DNA of 64,000 bases from an uncultured Pirellulaceae bacterium (GCA_937967505.1 CALCJM010000066.1:1-64000); one strand, 5' to 3'; counted from the stretch's first letter, positions 9,145-17,490 are shown. The notes: generated by a model from the letters alone, not told the origin. Numbers and translations are program-made.

Positions 9145-9820
9145 AACAGATCGTTTCGATCGATGAGCAGGTGGGATCGACAGGTTTAACGTTTTCGCCT
9201 CGTTTCCCCAACCCCAGTCTACCCTTCAGAGACAGACAGGCCGCGTTTTGTAACCAGCGGGCATCCTTGAACCGGACTGACGAACCCACGGGCACCGGTG
9301 CAACGCCGGTGAAGCGAGCCGAAAGCCCTGCATCTATTGATCGGCCAACCGTTTGTTAAACTTTAGCAGTCCTGAGGGACATGACGGCTACCAGGCGGCG
9401 TAAGTAAATGCAGGTTCCCTTCCATGCGGTAGATGGCGAGATGCTGACCGGCAAAAGAAATTGTGGATAAGGATCGGGGCTGGAAATGTCGATAATACTT
9501 TCTGTGAAAAATAATATTCGCGACTTTTTCCCGGTTTTGCTAAAGTGGCGGACGCCATTTCGCGGACCGAAGGTCGTGTTTTTTACCCAGTTCAATATTG
9601 GAGATGTTCTCCTGTTTTGATAATCTGATCTCATTGCAAGTGGAGATGGTAGTGACCAACATCCTCCATCGCCACCTGCCACAGACCACCGAATTGCACG
9701 CTTTTTAACCGTAGGTATTTGGTCAAACGATTTGATCGGATTGCGCATAAGCTGGTCAAGGAATGGATGCCACTCAAGGGTTCAAATCAAGTAACCCACA
9801 AATGACAAAGGATGTCAGCA
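9145..9820. other. Long intergenic region without recognised genes
   Basis: About 680 bases between the divergent glycosyltransferase and rimI genes. A minus-strand frame at 9356-9748 is rich in Arg, Ser and Pro, has no domain signal and no ribosome site, and is judged spurious. No clear palindrome or promoter was found. Confidence 0.4.
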
Positions 9821-10345
9821 ATGGATGTAAAGAAAGATTTCGACATGAACGTGCATATCCGCTGGATGATCCGGCGCGACATGCCCGAAGTCTTGGAAAT
9901 TGAGCAAAGCAGTTTTGAATTTCCATGGACCGAAGAAGACTTCATTCGTTGCCTGCGTCAGCGCAACTGCATCGGGATGGTCGCCGAATACGACGAAAAA
10001 GTAGTGGGGTTTATGATCTATGAACTGCACCGTGACCAGTTGCATGTGCTAAATTTTTCGGTCGGGCCGGATGTCCGCCGCCGGGGGATCGGTGCCCAGA
10101 TGGTCAATAAACTGTTGGGTAAGCTCTCCCAACAGCGCCGCAACCAGATCACGTTGGAGATTCGCGAAACTAACCTAGCAGCGCAAGTGTTCTTTCGGAA
10201 CCTAGGCTTCAAAGCCATTTCTGTTCTGCGTGACTACTATGACGACACCGTAGAAGACGCCTACGTGATGCAATATCTGTTTCAGGCTCAACCTCTGGAG
10301 GTCGAGCACTCAACCAACCGCATCGCTCGCCGCCTGGCGGGTTAA
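9821..10345 (+). CDS. rimI: RimI-like ribosomal-protein-alanine N-acetyltransferase
   Basis: GNAT-fold enzyme of 174 residues that acetylates a protein N-terminus, classically ribosomal protein S18. The segment IRRDMPEVLEIEQSSFEFPW is the RimI N-terminal signature. The acetyl-CoA loop is VRRRGIGAQMV (Q/RxxGxG/A), and the C-terminal AQVFFRNLGFKAISVLRDYYDD matches motif B of the family. ATG 9821 is preferred because AAAGGA at 9807-9812 lies 8 bases upstream; an earlier ATG at 9812 overlaps that site. A terminator follows, so it may be a single-gene unit. Confidence 0.87.
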   Translation: MDVKKDFDMNVHIRWMIRRDMPEVLEIEQSSFEFPWTEEDFIRCLRQRNCIGMVAEYDEKVVGFMIYELHRDQLHVLNFSVGPDVRRRGIGAQMVNKLLGKLSQQRRNQITLEIRETNLAAQVFFRNLGFKAISVLRDYYDDTVEDAYVMQYLFQAQPLEVEHSTNRIARRLAG

Positions 10346-10367
10346 ACGCCGGTTATCGATCAATCAG

Positions 10368-10404
10368 ACAGGGCCGACCTTCAGTTGAAGGCCGGCTCTG
10401 TTTC
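10368..10404 (+). terminator. Intrinsic terminator after rimI
   Basis: The arms ACAGGGCCGACCTTCA and TGAAGGCCGGCTCTGT form a stem of about 15 pairs with two G-T type mismatches and a tiny loop, followed by TTTCGTT. It starts 23 bases after the rimI stop. Confidence 0.75.
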
Positions 10405-10647
10405 GTTATTGCTTCGTTTTAACGCCCGACATTGATCAACTTAATAGACTGTTTCGCAGTGGGGTGGAGAGGAGAGGTTAGGTCCGGCAGGCGCTCTTGC
10501 CGAATAACGATCGTCGTTTTTTGAGCCATTTTGTCGCGACGGCGAATCATGGCTAACGAAAAGTGCCTAAATTGGTTACTTTGTAGACGTAGACGACGAT
10601 ACAACGACCCGAATGTACAACGACGCTAACGGTTGCCGGAGCACATC
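10405..10647. other. Spacer upstream of moaC
   Basis: No coding frame or clear promoter box was recognised between the rimI terminator and moaC. Confidence 0.4.
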
Positions 10648-11127
10648 ATGAGCGAATTGACCCACTTTAATCAGGAGGGGCAAGCGCACATGGTGGATGT
10701 CGGGAACAAGCCAGAAACGGTCAGGTCGGCGACAGCGTCCGGAATTGTCGTGATGGACGTGCAAACGGCCAATTGCATTCGCGAAAGCGGCATCAAAAAG
10801 GGGAATGTGCTAGAGATGGCCCGGGTCGCCGGTATTGTTGCCACCAAACGTACTGCCGACCTGATTCCGCTATGTCATCCGCTGCGAATCACTTCCGTAG
10901 AAGTGGATTTAACGTTTCTGTCGCCCACGGAGCTGAAAATTAGTGCCACAGTGACTGCGACAGACAGGACAGGTGTTGAAATGGAGGCGTTAACTGCGGT
11001 TACCACTTCAGCATTGGTTGTTTATGACATGTGTAAGAGCATCGATAGAGAAATGACAATCACCAGCGTTCGCCTAGACGAAAAATTGGGCGGAAAAAGC
11101 GGTCACTTTAAACGCCAGACAGTGTAA
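10648..11127 (+). CDS. moaC: MoaC, cyclic pyranopterin monophosphate synthase
   Basis: Second half of the first step in molybdenum cofactor synthesis: converts the MoaA product into cyclic pyranopterin monophosphate in the cytoplasm. The 159 residues contain family signatures: FNQEGQAHMVDVGNK at the N-terminus, AGIVATKRTADLIPLCHPL in the middle, and GVEMEALTAVTTSALVVYDM plus a C-terminal GGKSGHF with the lysine-rich active-site end. ATG 10648 has CGGAG 7 bases upstream; a TTG at 10633 is possible but less likely. No other moa genes are in the window. The next gene starts 32 bases downstream. Confidence 0.96.
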   Translation: MSELTHFNQEGQAHMVDVGNKPETVRSATASGIVVMDVQTANCIRESGIKKGNVLEMARVAGIVATKRTADLIPLCHPLRITSVEVDLTFLSPTELKISATVTATDRTGVEMEALTAVTTSALVVYDMCKSIDREMTITSVRLDEKLGGKSGHFKRQTV

Positions 11128-11159
11128 ACCAACGGCGTAAAACAACTCAGGAAAGCACA

Positions 11160-12269
11160 GTGAGCCAACTTGCCAGTGGCGATTTTCAACTGGAAGAAAA
11201 CCGCAAACAATCTGATCCATCCCAGCACGCTCACGACGAATCCCCCGATCGTCATAAACTTGCTGCGCTGTACGCACCGGTCGCCCCCCATCTGGCATCG
11301 GTCGAATCGATCCTGCAAACCGAACTCAAAAGCGACACGCCGTTTGTCGATCAGCTGCTAGAACACAGTTGGTTGCTGGGTGGGAAACGCATGCGACCGG
11401 TTTTGCTGCTGTTGTCGGGATTGGCACAGGTCACATCAGCAAATGAAAAATTTTCCGGTCCCGAAGAGGCACACCGGGCACTCCAGACGCTTCAGGAAAA
11501 ACTGCACCTGATGGCAGCGGCGGTGGAGATGATTCACACAGCGACGCTGGTTCACGATGATGTTCTGGACAAAGCCGACCTCCGTCGTCATCAACCCACG
11601 GCCAATGCCAAATGGGATAACCGCGTCAGTGTTTTGCTGGGAGATTATCTGTTTACGCATGCGTTTCACGTTGCCAGCAAGAGCGGATCGGCGGCAGCCA
11701 TGGGGAAACTGGCCGCGTCCAGCAATCTGGTTTGTGCCGGAGAGATGAAACAAAATTTCCACGCTGGTAATTTTGAGATCGAAGAAAGCGTCTATTTTGA
11801 AATTATTTCGCAAAAGACTGCCGAACTGTGTGCTGCAGCATGCGGAATTGGTGCGATGCTGGTAGGCGCAAGCGAAGCAGAAGTCGCCAATTTTGAGGAG
11901 TATGGACGCGATCTGGGCATCGCGTTTCAGATTGTCGATGATGTGCTGGACCTAGTGGGAACACAGGGAAATGTCGGCAAGACGCTGGGCACCGATCTGT
12001 TCAATGCCAAGGCAACACTGCCTGTGATTCACTGTCTGCGGACACTGCCAGCGGACCAGCGGCAGCCATTGTTAAGCGTCCTAGAGGCGGGCACCGATGT
12101 GACTCGCGCGGTCGAGTTCCTAAATTCGACGGGGTCGATTCAGCACGCGCGTCAAGTAGCAATGAAGCATGCGGCAAGTGCCGAAGCGTTCGCAAAATCG
12201 CTACCGACGAGCGATTCGGCTGACGCCCTGGTGAAAATTGCCCAGTTCATCCTCAGCCGCACGCATTGA
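11160..12269 (+). CDS. Long-chain polyprenyl diphosphate synthase
   Basis: Trans-isoprenyl diphosphate synthase (IspB/HepT-type) of 369 residues that extends allylic diphosphates with isopentenyl diphosphate to make quinone side-chain or carrier precursors. The first aspartate-rich motif is LVHDDVLDKADLRR and the second is FQIVDDVLDL, with GGKRMRP near residue 72. The N-terminal 45 residues are a polar extension. The start is GTG 11160 with AGGAAAG at 11149-11155. It follows moaC by 32 bases and is convergent with nrdR. The product chain length cannot be read from sequence alone. Confidence 0.9.
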   Translation: MSQLASGDFQLEENRKQSDPSQHAHDESPDRHKLAALYAPVAPHLASVESILQTELKSDTPFVDQLLEHSWLLGGKRMRPVLLLLSGLAQVTSANEKFSGPEEAHRALQTLQEKLHLMAAAVEMIHTATLVHDDVLDKADLRRHQPTANAKWDNRVSVLLGDYLFTHAFHVASKSGSAAAMGKLAASSNLVCAGEMKQNFHAGNFEIEESVYFEIISQKTAELCAAACGIGAMLVGASEAEVANFEEYGRDLGIAFQIVDDVLDLVGTQGNVGKTLGTDLFNAKATLPVIHCLRTLPADQRQPLLSVLEAGTDVTRAVEFLNSTGSIQHARQVAMKHAASAEAFAKSLPTSDSADALVKIAQFILSRTH

Positions 12270-12296
12270 TCATCATACGCGTTGACGGGAAAAGAA

Positions 12297-12785
12297 CTAT
12301 TTCGGCAGTCGTTCTGCACCGCCCGGCACGGTGCCGCGATTGAGAATCGGCTGAACCTCTTCGATGAACTCGTTCAAATCTTTGAACTGTCGATAGACAC
12401 TGGCGAAGCGAATGTACGCCACGTCGTCTAGGCGGCTGAGCCGGTCCATTAACCATTCGCCGATCAACTGGCTGTCGATCTCCGATCCCTTATGATCGTA
12501 GGCTTGCTGGATGGTTTCGGAGATTGCATTTTCGACATCGTCAGTAGCGATTGGGCGCTTCCAACAGGCGCGTTCGATCCCCTGGCGAATTTTGCCCGGA
12601 GAAAACGGTTCGCGCGTGCCGTCTTTTTTCACCACCGGCAAATCAAGCTCTGCGACACGCTCGAAGGTCGTAAAACGCTTGTCACAACTCTGACAGACTC
12701 GACGGCGGCGAATGGCATAACCATCCTCCCCGCTGCGTGAATCAACGACCTTGTCGTTATCATTCTGGCAAAAAGGACACTTCAT
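12297..12785 (-). CDS. nrdR: NrdR, ATP-cone repressor of ribonucleotide reductase genes
   Basis: Transcriptional repressor that senses ATP/dATP and controls nrd genes. The 162 residues carry an N-terminal zinc ribbon (MKCPFC ... VCQSCDKRF), then an ATP-cone starting at VVKKDGTREPFSPGKIRQGI. The length is slightly longer than the usual 150 or so. It is convergent with the polyprenyl synthase gene (27-base gap). No ribonucleotide reductase gene is in the window. Confidence 0.95.
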   Translation of the reverse strand: MKCPFCQNDNDKVVDSRSGEDGYAIRRRRVCQSCDKRFTTFERVAELDLPVVKKDGTREPFSPGKIRQGIERACWKRPIATDDVENAISETIQQAYDHKGSEIDSQLIGEWLMDRLSRLDDVAYIRFASVYRQFKDLNEFIEEVQPILNRGTVPGGAERLPK

Positions 12786-13211
12786 AAAACAAATCTTTCG
12801 AATGGGCGATACGGCTCACATCACGATGATAACGAAAACCATGGCCTGCGACGTCGCAATTTTACACAATCCAATGCAATTGCCGCTCGTCGGTGGCCTC
12901 GGAGACGTGTGACAGCCCGGAATGTTGGTCTAATCGGTAAACCCGGCGCAGCAGTGTCAGTGTCGGCCACTCGGCGGCCAGTATTCGGTAATGAGACACA
13001 ATGTGCGCGGTTTTAAACCCACCGAAAATTAGCTGGCCGCCAACCGGGGCCTTTCACTAGGGCTTTCCACCGTCGCCTTTCATCTGGACGATGTCCGCAG
13101 AAGACACAAATTGAAACGTCCCAGCCCTGTCCCCGGAGCGGCGTCGAATACCGAATGCGCGTGGACAAGAACAAAGACCTTGGAGAATTCGCCAAACAGC
13201 AACAGAGTCGT
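12786..13211. other. Intergenic region upstream of nrdR
   Basis: No supported gene. A minus-strand frame at 13013-13315 is mostly the shifted frame of the peptidase gene and is rejected. It should contain the nrdR promoter, but no clear box was seen. Confidence 0.4.
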
Positions 13212-13718
13212 TCAGCCTTGAGAAAATAAATGCCGCACCGCCCGGCCGCTGATGGTTTGCTTTTCCAGTAGTTCTGCGGCGATGCGTTGCACAGCCCGCA
13301 GATGGCTTGCGTCATTGAGTAAATGCTCGGTTTTGTCCAGTAGTCGGCGTTCGAGTTTCTCCAGCTGTCGTTGGCTGTTTGCGCGGGTCGCCATCAGCTT
13401 GCGAGCGGCGCGTAGATCGTGCCCTGCGCCCGCGCGGCTGTATTGATCGGTGTACCTTGATTCGGCCACCATCCCCGCCAGCAGAATCAGCACTTCATCC
13501 TCCAGCCAGTCGCGCGTTGCTTTGGACCGCCCCTTTTGAATCTTGACCGCGCCCAGACGCACGCCGCCGGTTTGTAGGTTGGCCGGCGAGACGGTGACTT
13601 TTTGAATGGGACGACCGACAATCATCGCCATCACCGCATGACCGGCCTCGTGCCATGCGGTCGCGATCAATTTTTTTGAAGGCGGTTCGGTAAATTGAGA
13701 GGAACCTTTTTCCATCAC
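13212..13718 (-). CDS. Stand-alone M41 (FtsH-type) peptidase domain protein
   Basis: A 168-residue protein that corresponds to the zinc protease half of FtsH without the AAA+ ATPase and without membrane segments. The zinc motif HEXXH is in TAWHEAGHAVMAMIVG (about residues 21-37), and the third ligand is probably in the LAGMVAESRY to GAGHDLRAA segment. Its start codon overlaps the stop of the upstream histidine kinase gene (ATGA, 13715-13718), which implies translational coupling. Without its own unfoldase it would have to act on unfolded or partner-delivered substrates, or be regulatory. Confidence 0.82.
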   Translation of the reverse strand: MMEKGSSQFTEPPSKKLIATAWHEAGHAVMAMIVGRPIQKVTVSPANLQTGGVRLGAVKIQKGRSKATRDWLEDEVLILLAGMVAESRYTDQYSRAGAGHDLRAARKLMATRANSQRQLEKLERRLLDKTEHLLNDASHLRAVQRIAAELLEKQTISGRAVRHLFSQG

Positions 13719-14890
13719 GGGCTGTTAGGCTGTTTGTTGGTCTGTGTAAAATCGCGCACCACGACGCACCTGACCAGTGTACCTTCATTTTGGCCGGGAA
13801 TAATTTCAACCGTCGCGTTGATTTCCTCCGCGCGATGACGAACGATGCTTAGACCGACCCCCTTGGTTTTGGGGGTGTCCGGGCTGAATGGCGGGCCGTC
13901 GTTAAGAACGCTCATGATCAAAGTGGTTGGGGTCCCTTCCAGTGTGATGGTGATGTGGCTGGCGTTTGCGTGTTTGGCCGCGTTGTTGATTGCTTCCTGA
14001 GCGATGCGATAGAGATGGGTCGCAACCATGCTGGTGCACACGCTGGTATCCCCCAGGAAGTGCGCCTCGCAATTGATTTTGTACTGATCGGTGACACGCA
14101 AGGCAAGTTCATTCAAGGCACTTTGTAGACCGTTGGCGTCAACCACCAGCGGCACTAGGCCTCGGGCCAACAGTTGCACTTGCCGGTTGAGATCGTCGAT
14201 CGCTTCGACCAGATGTGCGGATTGGGGTAGGTGGGCGGAATCCTCCTGGGCGAGTGTGTCAGACAGGTTGGACGCCAGCAATGAAAGTCCTGTCATCTGT
14301 TGCTGAATGTTGTCGTGCAGTTCGGAGCCAATGCGCTGGTGCTCTTGTGTCACAATTTCAAAAATTTGTTTTTGCAGTGTGACCCGTTCGGTGATGTCAT
14401 TAACCAACGCAATAAAATCCGTTGCCTCTCCGCTTTCGTCAAACAGCAGCGAGACGGATTTGATTACCCATGCTGCACTGCCGTCCTTGCGAACGTAGCG
14501 ATTTTCCACTTTGAAGAAGGGGATTTCTCCTGCCAGAAGTTTCTGTACCAGTTGCAGGTTGGCTGCGGCATCATCGGGATGGATCAGCGTCTTGAAATCG
14601 ATACGTTGCAGTTCGGCTTCCGAGTAACCCAACATCTGACAGTAGGCGCGATTGCACTGCACCAGTTGACCGGAAAGATCGGCGATTGCAATTCCGGTTG
14701 CTGCATTTTCAAAAATCTGGCGGAAACGGTGCCCACTGTCTTTCATCAACGTAGGCGGTACCGCGGTGTTCCGTTCAGATGACGAGGGCTTATTTCTTTC
14801 CCGGGGTGTTGGCCGTTGCGGTGGAGGGGACGGCGTGCCGGATTGATCGTCCGAACACACCTCCGGTTCATCTTCGTCTCTGTTGCTCAT
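13715..14890 (-). CDS. PAS-domain sensor histidine kinase, NarL/HisKA_3 type
   Basis: Soluble sensor kinase of 391 residues. After a Pro/Ser-rich N-terminus, a PAS domain spans about residues 50-170 (FENAATGIAIADLSG, YVRKDGSAAWV, VNDITERV). The dimerisation and phosphoacceptor segment is HQRIGSELHDNIQQQ with the histidine in ELHD. The ATP-binding domain follows with RIAQEAINNAAKHANA and GVGLSIVRHRAEEI. No membrane helix is seen, so sensing is cytoplasmic. No response regulator is adjacent; its coupled partner is the M41 peptidase. The matching regulator would be a NarL/FixJ-type protein elsewhere. Confidence 0.9.
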   Translation of the reverse strand: MSNRDEDEPEVCSDDQSGTPSPPPQRPTPRERNKPSSSERNTAVPPTLMKDSGHRFRQIFENAATGIAIADLSGQLVQCNRAYCQMLGYSEAELQRIDFKTLIHPDDAAANLQLVQKLLAGEIPFFKVENRYVRKDGSAAWVIKSVSLLFDESGEATDFIALVNDITERVTLQKQIFEIVTQEHQRIGSELHDNIQQQMTGLSLLASNLSDTLAQEDSAHLPQSAHLVEAIDDLNRQVQLLARGLVPLVVDANGLQSALNELALRVTDQYKINCEAHFLGDTSVCTSMVATHLYRIAQEAINNAAKHANASHITITLEGTPTTLIMSVLNDGPPFSPDTPKTKGVGLSIVRHRAEEINATVEIIPGQNEGTLVRCVVVRDFTQTNKQPNSP

Positions 14891-15040
14891 GCGGATTTCC
14901 CATCGGCCGTGAGTTTGTCGCCCTGTTACAGTTTATCATTAATGACGAACTGGCCAATTAGTTATTGCGGTGACTGAATGAGATTTTCACCCAAGTTAAT
15001 GTATCGAAAGTGTCGATGTTGCGGCCACCGCCCCCTGTTT

Positions 15041-15146
15041 TAGGCGACTGTTAGGCGACTGGTAGTTAGGAATTTACCACCCGTTGGCGAAGCTGGCAGC
15101 ATCGCCAACGGTAGGCTTTTAACTGCCAATTGCCTTCAATCGCCTG
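15041..15146 (+). repeat. Family A palindromic repeat, copy 1
   Basis: Terminal inverted repeats TTAGGCGACT(G) and CAATCGCCTGA enclose an inner inverted repeat CCGTTGGCGA/TCGCCAACGG. Both ends are doubled here (TAGGCGACT twice on the left, TTGCCTT and TCGCCT on the right), as if one copy had landed in the ends of another. The centre is shorter than in other copies. It ends 1 base before the stop of the nusG-like gene. Confidence 0.85.
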
Positions 15147-15147
15147 A

Positions 15148-15699
15148 TTAGAGCGATTCGATCATGAAATCATCAATTTCGATCGAGACGCCTTTTTGCA
15201 GATAGTTGACTGACACGAGTAGACGGTGCGCGCCCTTGCGTCGGAGAATGGTTCCTTCCAGTCCACGCAGTGCCCCGGATTTAACGCGCACTTTTCGACC
15301 GGGAGCCAGACGCGCCTCAAGTGTAAGGGGAATTTCATTTTCCAGCAGGTGATGAATTGCCGCCAGTTCTCCCTGGAGTTCGTATTGATCTTCGACGGGG
15401 ATGACCGCCGAAACGCAGTACGGGGCCAACCGAGCCACATCGCCGGGGGCATTACCGAAGTAAAACATATAGCTGCTGAAGACGGGCAGCCACGATGTCC
15501 GTTTGCGTCCGCGAATGAACTGGTCTTTGGCAATCAAGGGTAAGTAGAAAGACATCCCGTTATCATAAAGATGTCGGGCCAGCGATTTTTCGTGGCGTGC
15601 GCGTGTGTAGACCACGTGCCACCGATGGTCCTCCAGTAAACTGGTGGTGCCAAGTAAGTGTTCCGGATAAAGATTGGGTTCTTCAGCTAAAATTGGCAT
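15148..15699 (-). CDS. NusG-like specialised transcription antiterminator
   Basis: NusG paralogue of 183 residues of the RfaH/UpxY/LoaP kind, which bind RNA polymerase and keep transcription going through long polysaccharide operons. The N-terminal NGN domain starts at RWHVVYTRARHEKSLARHL and continues with FYLPLI and WLPVFSSYMF. A C-terminal KOW segment is at LAPGRKVRVKSGALRGLEG. Initiation at 15699 is favoured: AAGG lies 8 bases upstream of that ATG, whereas the ATG at 15714 has no such site. It is transcribed away from the large exopolysaccharide locus that begins with the sugar transferase, a typical arrangement for its regulator. Confidence 0.87.
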   Translation of the reverse strand: MPILAEEPNLYPEHLLGTTSLLEDHRWHVVYTRARHEKSLARHLYDNGMSFYLPLIAKDQFIRGRKRTSWLPVFSSYMFYFGNAPGDVARLAPYCVSAVIPVEDQYELQGELAAIHHLLENEIPLTLEARLAPGRKVRVKSGALRGLEGTILRRKGAHRLLVSVNYLQKGVSIEIDDFMIESL

Positions 15700-16099
15700 G
15701 ACATTAACCTTCATGTCGATCCGCTGGGGAAGTGCTGTTGCAAGGTGTCGAAACCGACCGCACCAAAGCCAACTGCACTGGGGTCAGTTGATGCCGAGGC
15801 CAGCTGGTGACGAGGCTGAATTACAAGAGACAGGTTCTTTCGCTCCCTAGCGTCCATTTTCGGAAGGCGAAAGCCAGCGGTGATCTGATCCTGATCAGGG
15901 AAAGTCCATTCCACAACGGACAGGCTAGACCGTACGCAGGTTAGCGGGTATCGCTGGATCCGTGAAACGTGTGTGGTAGTTGCAACCACAGTGTGGTTGC
16001 AACTTTTTGGTGAAAATGTGGTTCCCGAAGCTGGACACTGTGGCAGCAGAAGAGAAGTTCCTAGGGGCCCCCGGGGAGTGCGGCAGCGCGCTGCGAGCT
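15700..16099. other. Upstream region of the nusG-like gene
   Basis: No supported gene. The only strong structure is the perfect inverted repeat at 15978-16004, listed separately. Confidence 0.4.
15978..16008 (+). terminator. Near-perfect 27-base palindrome followed by T-run
   Basis: AGTTGCAACCACA and its exact complement TGTGGTTGCAACT are separated by a single G, and five T follow (16004-16008). As RNA this is a strong hairpin plus U-tract on the plus strand, although no plus-strand gene precedes it. It may instead be an operator for the divergent nusG-like gene. Confidence 0.5.
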
Positions 16100-16390
16100 C
16101 TAATTCGCGTCGATCAGATTCAAAAAAAAGTCGCATCCAAACAGTGCGCCGCTGCAGATGCGGTGGCAATGTTGAGGGGCGATCGTCAAAACAATGGGCG
16201 CACCCAAGTCACCTGCGTCTATGTCCAATTGCACTTGAAGACCTTCGGCGGTTGTGGAATTGTGGTCGAGGATTCGCCCGGTAACAGAGCGGTGTTCGTC
16301 GCCGAAACACATCAGAATGGCGATGTGTTTGCCGATCATATCGACCGGGAATAGATCCGTGCCGGACATTAATTTAGTCGCTTGTTGCAT
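16100..16390 (-). CDS. Hypothetical small protein
   Basis: A 96-residue protein with no recognised domain. It alternates hydrophobic and polar residues in a way compatible with a small beta-rich fold (IGKHIAILMCFG, GLQVQLDIDAG, APIVLTIAP). An inner ATG at 16366 is an alternative start. It lies on the same strand as the nusG-like gene, 385 bases upstream of it. The opposite-strand frame over the same bases is less protein-like. Confidence 0.45.
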   Translation of the reverse strand: MQQATKLMSGTDLFPVDMIGKHIAILMCFGDEHRSVTGRILDHNSTTAEGLQVQLDIDAGDLGAPIVLTIAPQHCHRICSGALFGCDFFLNLIDAN

Positions 16391-16490
16391 CGTAAACGCT
16401 CATGATGAGGTTGGTGGTGGTGTGTGGTTCTGTAGCGATGTGCGCGATATCGCTCACAAAAAAGATAACGCAAAAAAAGATCGAATTTGC

Positions 16491-16518
16491 TTGACAACAT
16501 CCTTACTGGTTTTAAAAT
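16491..16518 (+). promoter_or_regulatory. Sigma-70-type promoter candidate for the exopolysaccharide locus
   Basis: TTGACA at 16491-16496 and TAAAAT at 16513-16518 are separated by 16 bases, in an AT-rich stretch. Transcription would start near 16525, giving a leader of about 970 bases before the sugar transferase gene at 17491. Confidence 0.55.
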
Positions 16519-16710
16519 CGAAATCGAGACGCGAATTTGAGGGTGGTTTTGGAAAGTTTTTCAATGGGTCTTTTTTAAAAGATCGTTTCGAGATTACTTT
16601 CAATAACACACCACTTGGAATCAAAGTTCGGTGAGTTTGATACAGCATAAAATGTTTGAATTCAGTTGCTTTCAATAGCTGGAATAACTGAAAATAGCTG
16701 AACTTGTTTG

Positions 16711-16923
16711 TTATGCAGGCAAATATTCAAACGCCGCTTTGATATCCGCATTGGCGTCAACCCTCAGCGGGTGGCCGTGAGATTGAAAAATATACAATCG
16801 GCAGCCAGAGAACAACCTTGACAACTGTTCGGGAAGTTTCTCGTGGGGACAGTAGTTGGATTCCAGTGCAGATTTTGTCTGGCTTAAGTTAGCTTCAGTT
16901 ATGGCAGCAATCATTGATTGCAA
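16711..16923 (-). CDS. Possible small hypothetical protein
   Basis: A 70-residue frame (MQSMIAAITEANLSQ..., ending FEYLPA) with a balanced amino-acid composition but no recognised domain and no clear ribosome site. It lies antisense inside the proposed leader of the exopolysaccharide locus, so it may be fortuitous. Confidence 0.25.
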   Translation of the reverse strand: MQSMIAAITEANLSQTKSALESNYCPHEKLPEQLSRLFSGCRLYIFQSHGHPLRVDANADIKAAFEYLPA

Positions 16924-16943
16924 CCCACAAGGACGAGGTGCGT

Positions 16944-17071
16944 TCTGCTTTCGCGCTCTGCTTTCGCATTCTACTCTCCGAATTTTGTCGGGTTTCTGTT
17001 GTTCGGGTTTCTGTCTTGTTCGTTCGTGTGAATGGCTTGCGTACTGTAGGTCGGAAATGTAGGTCGGAAAT
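16944..17071 (+). repeat. Cluster of three short tandem duplications in the leader
   Basis: TCTGCTTTCGC is repeated with period 13 (16944 and 16957). TCGGGTTTCTGT is repeated with period 15 (16988 and 17003). GTAGGTCGGAAAT is repeated directly with period 13 (17046-17058 and 17059-17071). Confidence 0.75.
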
Positions 17072-17142
17072 CAAATTTTGTGATTGGCTGGAGTCACATT
17101 TGCATTCGTAGTGATGTTGAAGTTGTCATGACCTGTTTTCTG

Positions 17143-17167
17143 CGAGCGTCAATCGCTCGATCTTTTT
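17143..17167 (+). terminator. Intrinsic terminator candidate inside the exopolysaccharide leader
   Basis: CGAGCG and CGCTCG pair around a TCAAT loop, followed by ATC and TTTTT. It lies between the promoter candidate (16491) and the first gene (17491), so it would stop transcription unless overridden, for example by the NusG-like protein. Confidence 0.5.
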
Positions 17168-17170
17168 GGA

Positions 17171-17191
17171 TCCGTCACGATCATCGACGGA
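17171..17191 (+). promoter_or_regulatory. Second hairpin in the exopolysaccharide leader
   Basis: TCCGTC and GACGGA pair around a 9-base loop, immediately after the terminator-like hairpin. Two adjacent hairpins resemble the RNA elements used by LoaP-type antiterminators, but the order and sequence are not diagnostic. Confidence 0.3.
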
Positions 17192-17315
17192 CATGATTGT
17201 TGTCATCTGTGCTGCCATTGGCCTTTTGGTTGGTCACCGATTTCAGGGATTGGCCGGCGACTTTTGAAATCCAGCGTCCCGTCGGCAGTGGTTTTGCGGC
17301 GTGGCGGCCGCGCAG

Positions 17316-17421
17316 TAAGGCGACTGGCAGTTAAAATTTACCATCCGTTGGCGACGCTGCCAGCGTCTGAGCGAAGCTGGCAGCATCGCCAACGGTAAGC
17401 TTTCAACTGCCAATCGCCTAA
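17316..17421 (+). repeat. Family A palindromic repeat, copy 2
   Basis: TAAGGCGACTGGCAGTT at the left and AACTGCCAATCGCCTAA at the right form the terminal inverted repeat. The inner repeats are CCGTTGGCGACGCTGCCAGC and CTGGCAGCATCGCCAACGG. It ends 70 bases upstream of the sugar transferase start. Confidence 0.9.
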
Positions 17422-17490
17422 CCTATTGCTCCCCGTGATGTTGGGTGTGAATGTTGTCTCTCTATTGCTTCCATGTAAGGATTGCGTCAA

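Noticed and set aside
9356-9748. Minus-strand frame of 130 residues
   Set aside because: Rich in Arg/Ser/Pro, no domain-like pattern and no ribosome site; treated as chance.
13013-13315. Minus-strand frame next to the M41 peptidase gene
   Set aside because: Most of it is the shifted frame of the peptidase gene, and its composition (many Cys, Arg, Trp) is typical of such shadows.
16254-16634. Plus-strand frame of 126 residues in the leader
   Set aside because: It crosses the promoter candidate, has no domain signal and a mixed composition without a ribosome site.
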